A stretch of DNA of 40,032 nt, taken from assembly GCA_030605795.1 (NCBI GenBank), contig JAUWHR010000038.1:1-40032 (forward strand). The letters are read 5' to 3'. Origin of the DNA: Anaerolineae bacterium. GTDB lineage: Bacteria; Chloroflexota; Anaerolineae; Anaerolineales; E44-bin32. Below, piece by piece: positions 34,955-40,032 of the stretch. The notes beneath the pieces were generated by a model that had not been told where the DNA came from, did not search any database, and was given only the letters and a program-made list of their open reading frames with translations. The position numbers and the translations under genes are program-made. Within the stretch, counting starts at the first letter, position 1. Every line of letters begins with the position of its first letter.

Positions 34955-35380
34955 TTACTTGCCTCCAACCAATTCCAACCGCTGGATGAATCTGGTCTTG
35001 ATCGGAAGCTTGTGGGCAGCCAACCGCATTGCTTCGCGCGCGTCTTCTTCCGACAAACCTGAAATCTCGAACATGATCCGTCCCGGTTTAACTACTGCCA
35101 CCCAGTGATCAACAGCCCCCTTACCTTTTCCCATGCGGGTTTCCGCAGGCTTCTTAGTCACCGGCTTATCAGGAAAGATGCGGATCCACACCTTGCCCCG
35201 CCGACGCATGTAACGCACTATCGCTCGGCGGGTGGCTTCGATCTGACGGGCGGTGACCCATCCCGGTTCGAGAGCCTGGAGCCCGTAATCACCAAAGGTG
35301 ATCTCGATCCCTCGGCTGGCTCGACCCTTCATCCGGCCCCGCATCTGCTTGCGATATTTCACCCGCTTCGGAAACAACAT
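34955..35380 (-). CDS. rplP: Large ribosomal subunit protein L16
   Basis: 141 residues from ATG 35380 (a GTG one codon earlier is possible). [19 protein letters not shown] is the normal start. [40 protein letters not shown] and [20 protein letters not shown] follow. L16 helps place tRNA in the A site. Confidence 0.98.
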   Translation of the reverse strand: MLFPKRVKYRKQMRGRMKGRASRGIEITFGDYGLQALEPGWVTARQIEATRRAIVRYMRRRGKVWIRIFPDKPVTKKPAETRMGKGKGAVDHWVAVVKPGRIMFEISGLSEEDAREAMRLAAHKLPIKTRFIQRLELVGGK

Positions 35381-35419
35381 CACTTCACCTCACAGCCGGC
35401 AAGAATTAGGTCCATCCCC

Positions 35420-36094
35420 TCACTCGCTGACATAAACATCCATGGTTTCCGGCTTTTCCTCAGCTTCGGGCAGGATGTCGCCTTTGTAGATCCAGACCTT
35501 GACACCGATCCGGCCATAGGTCGTCAGGGCTTCGGCGCGAGCAAAATCGATATCCGCCCGCAGCGTCTGCGCCGGGACGCGTCCTTCACGTACCCACTCC
35601 CGGCGTGCCATTTCATGGCCGGCTAGTCGGCCAGAGCACATGACCTTAATCCCCTCAGCCCCCTGGCGCATGGTCTGGCCAACCGCTCGCTGCATCGCAC
35701 GTCGATGGCTGATACGCCGCGACAACTGACTGGCGACGTTCTCGGCTACCAACCGCGCATCCAGGTCAGGATCTTTAATTTCGGAGATATCAAGCTTAAC
35801 GCTGATTCCGGTCATGGCCTGAAGCTTACGCCGCAACTCCTTCACATTGACCCCTTTACGACCAATAACGATCCCGGGCTTGGCTGTGTGCACCATAATT
35901 TGGACGCTATTTGGGTAGCGCTCAATTTCTACCCGCGAAATGCCTGCCCTGGGAGCCGATTCGAAAACCAGGTCTCGGATCGCACGGTCCTCGTGCAGTT
36001 GCTCAGCATATTTATCTGGATTGGCAAACCAGCGCGAATCCCATGTCTTATTGATCCCTAGACGGAAACCAATCGGATGTACTTTGCGCCCCAT
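35420..36094 (-). CDS. rpsC: Small ribosomal subunit protein S3
   Basis: 224 residues. [20 protein letters not shown] opens it. The KH domain holds the GxxG loop in [19 protein letters not shown]. The C-terminal domain contains [20 protein letters not shown] and [20 protein letters not shown]3 lines the mRNA entry. AAAGGAG precedes the start. Confidence 0.98.
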   Translation of the reverse strand: MGRKVHPIGFRLGINKTWDSRWFANPDKYAEQLHEDRAIRDLVFESAPRAGISRVEIERYPNSVQIMVHTAKPGIVIGRKGVNVKELRRKLQAMTGISVKLDISEIKDPDLDARLVAENVASQLSRRISHRRAMQRAVGQTMRQGAEGIKVMCSGRLAGHEMARREWVREGRVPAQTLRADIDFARAEALTTYGRIGVKVWIYKGDILPEAEEKPETMDVYVSE

Positions 36095-36130
36095 GCTTTC
36101 TCCTTTCGACTAACCATATGCTTGGCCGAC

Positions 36131-36161
36131 TCGGCGAGGTCTTTCTGTGGGCGCTCGCCGA
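36131..36161. repeat. Inverted repeat between rplV and rpsC
   Basis: Perfect 8-bp arms TCGGCGAG (36131-36138) and CTCGCCGA (36154-36161) with a 15-base loop lie in the 87-base rplV-rpsC spacer, 36 bases before the rpsC start on the minus strand. No T tract follows on either side. An mRNA structure affecting rpsC translation is possible. Confidence 0.5.
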
Positions 36162-36181
36162 AGGTCTAATACTAAGTATGA

Positions 36182-36541
36182 TTACTGTTCCTGCTCTCGT
36201 TCATGCAGTACTACAGTTATATGCGAATAACGATGCAGGATCGGTTTGAAACGGCCGCGAGCGCCGAACCTTCGCCATCGCCGTATCGGGCCTTGATCTG
36301 CATAGATCCGGTGGACTACCAAATCATCCCGACTGAAACCAAAGTTCTCCTCGGCATTCGATATCGCCGATTTTAATAGCTTGAGTACCGTCCGGGCAGC
36401 TGCTTTGTGGGTAAAACGCAAGATATCTAATGCTTCAGTCACATCCAGCTCCCGGATCATGTCCAACACAAGCCGCACTTTCTGCGGTGACATTGGCACG
36501 TATCGGACACTTGCCCGGATGTCAAACGCTTCGTCCATCAT
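36182..36541 (-). CDS. rplV: Large ribosomal subunit protein L22
   Basis: 119 residues. ASVRYVPMSPQKVRLVLDMI opens the globular part. The loop that lines the exit tunnel ends in RRFGARGRFKPILHRYSHIT where many bacteria have MPRAxGRA, so the loop chemistry differs a little. HITVVLHE ends the fold. Three bases separate it from rpsS upstream. Confidence 0.96.
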   Translation of the reverse strand: MMDEAFDIRASVRYVPMSPQKVRLVLDMIRELDVTEALDILRFTHKAAARTVLKLLKSAISNAEENFGFSRDDLVVHRIYADQGPIRRWRRFGARGRFKPILHRYSHITVVLHEREQEQ

Positions 36542-36544
36542 ATA

Positions 36545-36826
36545 TCACCTTATCCGCGTCGTCCGATCTCTGGTCACGTGGCCACGATATGTGCGGGTTG
36601 GAGCGAACTCGCCCAACTTATGCCCGACCATGTTTTCGGTGATATAGATCGGTACGTGGCGACGCCCGTCATGCACCGCAATCGTGTGACCCACCATTTG
36701 GGGGAAGATCGTGCTCGCCCGACGCCAGGTGCGGATCACCTTCTTATCACCGCGTTCGTTCATCTCTTCTACCTTCTTTAACAATTTGGGGTCGATGTAC
36801 GGCCCTTTCTTCAATGATCGCGACAT
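36545..36826 (-). CDS. rpsS: Small ribosomal subunit protein S19
   Basis: 93 residues, usual length. [20 protein letters not shown] and [20 protein letters not shown] are diagnostic, followed by [20 protein letters not shown] and [14 protein letters not shown]19 in the head contacts S13 and the A-site finger. Confidence 0.98.
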   Translation of the reverse strand: MSRSLKKGPYIDPKLLKKVEEMNERGDKKVIRTWRRASTIFPQMVGHTIAVHDGRRHVPIYITENMVGHKLGEFAPTRTYRGHVTRDRTTRIR

Positions 36827-36860
36827 ATGTTTGCCTCCATCACCCTGTCCAGCATACTTA

Positions 36861-37694
36861 TCAGCGCCGCTTGGACCGTGGCCGAATGATGTATTTGCCA
36901 GTTCTCTTATTACGCCGAGTTTTCTTACCTAGCGTCGGCTTACCCCATGGGCTCTTCGGGCCCGGCAAGCCGATTGGCGAGCGGCCTTCCCCACCGCCGT
37001 GAGGGTGATCGCGTGGGCTCATGGCTGAACCACGCACCGTAGGACGGAAACCCAGGTGACGTTTTCGACCGGCTTTGCCGAGCTTAATATTGCCGTGATC
37101 TGGGTTGCCAACCTCACCGATGGTCACATAGCACTTCTGGCGCACCCGACGCACCTCGCCCGAAGGCAGGCGGATGGCAGCGTAAGCCCCTTCCTTGCCC
37201 AATAACTGCGCCGACGTTCCGGCTGCGCGTACCATCTGACCGCCGCGCCCCTCGTACAACTCAATGTTGTGCACCAACGTACCCAAGGGAATGTTGGCCA
37301 GCGGAAGGCTGTTACCTGGGCGTATTTCCGCTTCTGGTCCAGCCATCACCATGTCGCCGACATGTAGACCCAACGGAGCGATGATATAACGCTTTTCACC
37401 ATCCACGTAGTGTAATAATGCCAAACGCGCTGAGCGATTAGGATCATACTCAATCGCCGCCACCCGTGCTTGAATGCTGCGCTTGTCGCGCTTGAAATCC
37501 ACTTTGCGCAGATGTCGCTGATGCCCGCCACCGCGGTGGCGAACAGTGATCCGCCCCTGGTTGTTGCGCCCACCACGGCGCCGCTTGGGCCTCAGCAACG
37601 AGCGTTCTGGCCTGCTCTTGGTGATCTCCTCAAAAGCATGGCCGGTCATTCCACGCCGACCAGGGGAGGTCGGTTTGTATTTCTTAACCGCCAT
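36861..37694 (-). CDS. rplB: Large ribosomal subunit protein L2
   Basis: 277 residues. [17 protein letters not shown] is the standard opening. [11 protein letters not shown]-type core is present as [20 protein letters not shown]. The [20 protein letters not shown] stretch near residues 220-240 holds the conserved His next to the peptidyl-transferase centre. Its ATG overlaps the rplW stop by one base (TAATG). Confidence 0.98.
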   Translation of the reverse strand: MAVKKYKPTSPGRRGMTGHAFEEITKSRPERSLLRPKRRRGGRNNQGRITVRHRGGGHQRHLRKVDFKRDKRSIQARVAAIEYDPNRSARLALLHYVDGEKRYIIAPLGLHVGDMVMAGPEAEIRPGNSLPLANIPLGTLVHNIELYEGRGGQMVRAAGTSAQLLGKEGAYAAIRLPSGEVRRVRQKCYVTIGEVGNPDHGNIKLGKAGRKRHLGFRPTVRGSAMSPRDHPHGGGEGRSPIGLPGPKSPWGKPTLGKKTRRNKRTGKYIIRPRSKRR

Positions 37695-37996
37695 TATCTA
37701 ACCCCTTCAAATACGTCAATCGTACCGCCGGCAGCCAGGGTGACAATCGCTTTTTTATACCCCGCCCGTCGCACAAGCAGCCGACGACCGCGTGGCCGGC
37801 GGCTGCGCTTCGCCGGGACGTTGATCACATTTACCCGCAACACGGTTACATCAAACAGCGTCTCAACCGCTTCCTTAATTTGGGCTTTTGTAGCCTTACG
37901 ATCAACCTCGAAGACATACTGGTTGAGTTTACTGCTTTGGAAGCTGGTCTTTTCAGTGATGATAGGTCGGCGTAAAATTTCGTAAACCGTCGTCAT
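37694..37996 (-). CDS. rplW: Large ribosomal subunit protein L23
   Basis: 100 residues from ATG 37996 (TTG one codon earlier), with GAGGAGG upstream. [15 protein letters not shown] and [20 protein letters not shown] are typical, and the Arg-rich [20 protein letters not shown] loop enters 23S rRNA. L23 is the main docking point for trigger factor. Confidence 0.97.
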   Translation of the reverse strand: MTTVYEILRRPIITEKTSFQSSKLNQYVFEVDRKATKAQIKEAVETLFDVTVLRVNVINVPAKRSRRPRGRRLLVRRAGYKKAIVTLAAGGTIDVFEGVR

Positions 37997-38007
37997 CAAG
38001 AGCCTCC

Positions 38008-38631
38008 TCAGCTCCCTAGGTAGGACTGGATGATATCCAGCGCGCCCAAGGGCATGATCAGCCGTTCGTATCCCAGCAAATCACGTACATTGAGATAATT
38101 GGCCCGCAATGTCTTGGCATCCGGTAAGTTGCGCACCGACTTCTCAATCGTCTCATTCGACTCCGCCAGCAGGATCAACGCGCTTGCCTGTCCAACCAAG
38201 CGTTCCAGGATAGCAACCATTTCTTTCGTCTTCGGTCGCTCCATCTTCAATTCGTCCAGGACCACCACTTCCTTCTGCGCGGCTTTGACTGAAAGCGCCG
38301 ACCTTAAAGCCGCTCGGCGCATTTTCCGTGGCATGTGACGAGTGTACTTGCGCGGTCTCGGTGTATGCGCCTTGCCACCCCCGACCCAGATTGGAGAGCG
38401 CCTCGAACCGTGTCGAGCTCGCCCGGTACCTTTCTGGCGCCACGGCTTTCGCCCACCACCAGAAACCTCACCGCGACTCTTGGTCTTATGGGTGCCTAGT
38501 CGGGCGTTAGCCAGCTGGCGAACCAAAGCTTGGTGCATTAGATCCTTCTTAACCGGAGCCTCAAAGATCGCCGGCGGCAACTCCGTCGTATCCACCTTTT
38601 TTCCCTGCATGTTCAGCACATCAACCTTCAT
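38008..38631 (-). CDS. rplD: Large ribosomal subunit protein L4
   Basis: 207 residues. The tunnel-lining extended loop is intact: GTHKTKSRGEVSGGGRKPWR, then QKGTGRARHGSRRSPIWVGG. RRAALRSALSVKAAQKEVVV and NVRDLLGYERLIMPLGAL end the globular domain. In E. coli L4 also represses the S10 operon through its leader RNA. Confidence 0.98.
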   Translation of the reverse strand: MKVDVLNMQGKKVDTTELPPAIFEAPVKKDLMHQALVRQLANARLGTHKTKSRGEVSGGGRKPWRQKGTGRARHGSRRSPIWVGGGKAHTPRPRKYTRHMPRKMRRAALRSALSVKAAQKEVVVLDELKMERPKTKEMVAILERLVGQASALILLAESNETIEKSVRNLPDAKTLRANYLNVRDLLGYERLIMPLGALDIIQSYLGS

Positions 38632-38652
38632 CGTCCATTCGCTCCCGGCAGT

Positions 38653-39282
38653 CTATTGCTTACGCACTTCTTTTATCATCACCAGCCCACCCCGGGGACC
38701 AGGGACGCTGCCGCGTACGCCGAGCAGGTTCCTTTCCAGATCTACCAATTCCACTCGTAGATTCTGTGAGGTCACCCGCACCGAGCCCATATGACCGGGT
38801 CCGCGAGAGCCTTTGAAAACCCTGCCGGGGGTGGTGGTCGCGCCATGCGAACCCGGCGCACGCAAACGATCCGACTGACCGTGGGTCTTGGGCCCGCCTC
38901 TAAAGCCGTAGCGCTTCACGGCGCCGGCAAAGCCCTTACCTTTGCTGGTGCCGACAATGTCAACCTGATCGCCGACGGCGAAGACCTCTACTGTCAGTTT
39001 ATCCCCCTCTTGAATGTCGCTCACCTCTTTCACCCGGAACTCACGCAGGTATCGCAAGGGGGGCACATTGTTGCGCTTGATATGGCCGAGTTGTCCACCC
39101 GACAAGCGACGGGGGCTCACCTCACCAAATCCCAACTGGATCGCACTGTACCTATCTCGCTTCGGTCGGCGGATTTGGGTCACATAACAAGGCCCAGCTT
39201 CAATCAACGTCACCGGGACCGCTTCACCCGAATCGTCGAAAATCTGGGTCATACCTACTTTCTTCCCAATAAGCCCTTTCAT
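38653..39282 (-). CDS. rplC: Large ribosomal subunit protein L3
   Basis: 209 residues from ATG 39282, preceded by AGGAG at seven bases; the frame runs on upstream without L3 character. MKGLIGKKVGMTQIFDDSGE is the classic start. VDIVGTSKGKGFAGAVKRYG, RGGPKTHGQSDRLRAPGSHG and TPGRVFKGSRGPGHMGSVRV reach toward the peptidyl-transferase centre. The unusually long spacer before it is structured. Confidence 0.97.
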   Translation of the reverse strand: MKGLIGKKVGMTQIFDDSGEAVPVTLIEAGPCYVTQIRRPKRDRYSAIQLGFGEVSPRRLSGGQLGHIKRNNVPPLRYLREFRVKEVSDIQEGDKLTVEVFAVGDQVDIVGTSKGKGFAGAVKRYGFRGGPKTHGQSDRLRAPGSHGATTTPGRVFKGSRGPGHMGSVRVTSQNLRVELVDLERNLLGVRGSVPGPRGGLVMIKEVRKQ

Positions 39283-39483
39283 CCCTTGTCTCCTAAACAT
39301 TTCCTGTTTGGGACTGTCAGCCAGGGCTTCGGCTGCATCATCCCCGAATGCTGGGCAGTCAGATCGCTCGCGGCGGAGACCACAATCTACTTGATCCGCC
39401 TGCAAATCGTCTCTTGCCCCGCCTGTCTTACTGTAACTTCCCGCGCACCCTAAAGGGTGCAGCTACATAGTAATTTTCGCCTG
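39283..39483 (-). promoter_or_regulatory. Long structured spacer between rpsJ and rplC
   Basis: 201 bases where most bacteria have a few tens. On the minus strand I see GCACCC-TAAA-GGGTGC (39445-39460), a GGCGGA/TCCGCC stem (about 39373-39403), and CAGCC-8 nt-GGCTG enclosed by GACTG/CAGTC nearer the rplC start. No T tract follows. An internal regulatory leader, for example a target of L4 or L3, is a guess. Confidence 0.5.
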
Positions 39484-39792
39484 CTATATCTTTATCTCAA
39501 TATCCACACCGGCCGGCAGGTTTAGCCGCATCAAGGTATCAATGGTCTTCGTATCCGGATCAAGTACGTCGATCAATCGCTTATGTGTTCGAATTTCGAA
39601 ATGCTCATGCGAGTCCTTGTCGATGAAAGTCGAGCGTCGAACAGTGAAGCGCTCGATCTTGGTCGGAAGCGGTACCGGGCCAACGACCTTCGCTCCGGTG
39701 CGCTCCGCCGTTTCGACAATACGCTTAGCCGACTGATCCAGTACTCGGTGATCGTAGGCTTTAAGTCGGATGCGGATTCTTTGCTTGGCCAT
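39484..39792 (-). CDS. rpsJ: Small ribosomal subunit protein S10
   Basis: 102 residues. [20 protein letters not shown] and [20 protein letters not shown], then [20 protein letters not shown], define S10, which also acts as NusE in transcription antitermination. It starts eight bases after the tuf stop, so the str and S10 operons are joined. Confidence 0.98.
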   Translation of the reverse strand: MAKQRIRIRLKAYDHRVLDQSAKRIVETAERTGAKVVGPVPLPTKIERFTVRRSTFIDKDSHEHFEIRTHKRLIDVLDPDTKTIDTLMRLNLPAGVDIEIKI

Positions 39793-39800
39793 AAGTACAC

Positions 39801-40032
39801 CTATTCCATAATATCGGTGATCACGCCTGCACCCACCGTCAAACCACCCTCGCGAATAGCAAACTTCGAACCCTTCTCCAGCGCCACCGGGATGATCAAC
39901 TCCACCGTCAGATTTACACTGTCCCCAGGCATCACCATCTCCACCCCTTCCGGCAACTCTACCGTCCCGGTCACATCCATCGTCCGAATGTAAAACTGCG
40001 GCCGATACCCACTGAAGAATGCCTTGTGCCTT
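39801..40032 (-). CDS. tuf: Elongation factor Tu, C-terminal part (5' end beyond window)
   Basis: About 76 C-terminal residues are visible, read leftward from the window edge to the TAG at 39801-39803. [20 protein letters not shown], then [20 protein letters not shown] and [19 protein letters not shown], are domain 3 of EF-Tu, which holds the tRNA T-stem. The GTPase domain lies outside. It ends eight bases before rpsJ, the standard fusA-tuf-rpsJ order. Confidence 0.97.
   Translation of the reverse strand, partial: RHKAFFSGYRPQFYIRTMDVTGTVELPEGVEMVMPGDSVNLTVELIIPVALEKGSKFAIREGGLTVGAGVITDIME

Overview
The window comes from a bacterium with intermediate GC content, most plausibly a member of Chloroflexota (Anaerolineae or a neighbouring class). 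This is inferred from protein style, the linkage rpoA-rplQ-truA-rplM-rpsI, a MoeA fused to a periplasmic-binding-protein domain, and non-coding repeats of the 'gtcatcccgaacgag...gagggatctc' kind. No 16S rRNA gene is present, so the assignment is tentative.

Right half (22.4-40.0 kb, all minus strand): a nearly unbroken S10-spc-alpha ribosomal supercluster. In transcription order it reads tuf (partial), rpsJ, rplC, rplD, rplW, rplB, rpsS, rplV, rpsC, rplP, rpmC, rpsQ, rplN, rplX, rplE, rpsN, rpsH, rplF, rplR, rpsE, rpmD, rplO, secY, adk, map, rpmJ, rpsM, rpsK, rpsD, rpoA, rplQ, truA, rplM, rpsI. A strong hairpin then separates it from a YabN-like methylase/MazG pyrophosphohydrolase gene. rpmJ is only 37 codons long and infA is absent from its usual place between map and rpmJ. 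Spacers are short or overlapping, except rpsJ-rplC (about 200 nt) and rpsD-rpoA (about 180 nt), both rich in inverted repeats.

Left half (0-20.9 kb): accessory genes. A peptide-type ABC transporter (permease cut by the window edge, plus its lipoprotein binding protein) has an intrinsic terminator between the two genes. A tRNA-Lys(CTT), an MFS exporter, a pentapeptide-repeat protein with an unidentified partner, and an LCP-family wall or glycopolymer ligase follow on the minus strand. On the plus strand come proline dehydrogenase, a small cupin-like protein, a UbiA-like membrane protein that has lost most of its metal-binding Asp residues, MoeA, a lipoprotein polysaccharide deacetylase, and a second MoeA fused to a molybdate-binding-like domain.

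From 14.9 to 20.9 kb the DNA is repeat-rich and decaying. It holds three 152-bp tandem units, the third broken by a 71-bp element that folds as a perfect three-way junction and again by an intact 1254-bp IS3-family element with a clean 3-bp target duplication. A conserved unknown protein, a histidine-kinase relic carrying four in-frame stops without any frameshift, a lipoprotein made of three PPC-type domains, and about 1.1 kb of dispersed repeats follow. I found no CRISPR array, phage or defence system. The most unusual items are the three-way-junction element, the in-frame-stopped kinase relic, the Asp-poor UbiA protein and the structured spacers inside the ribosomal operon.
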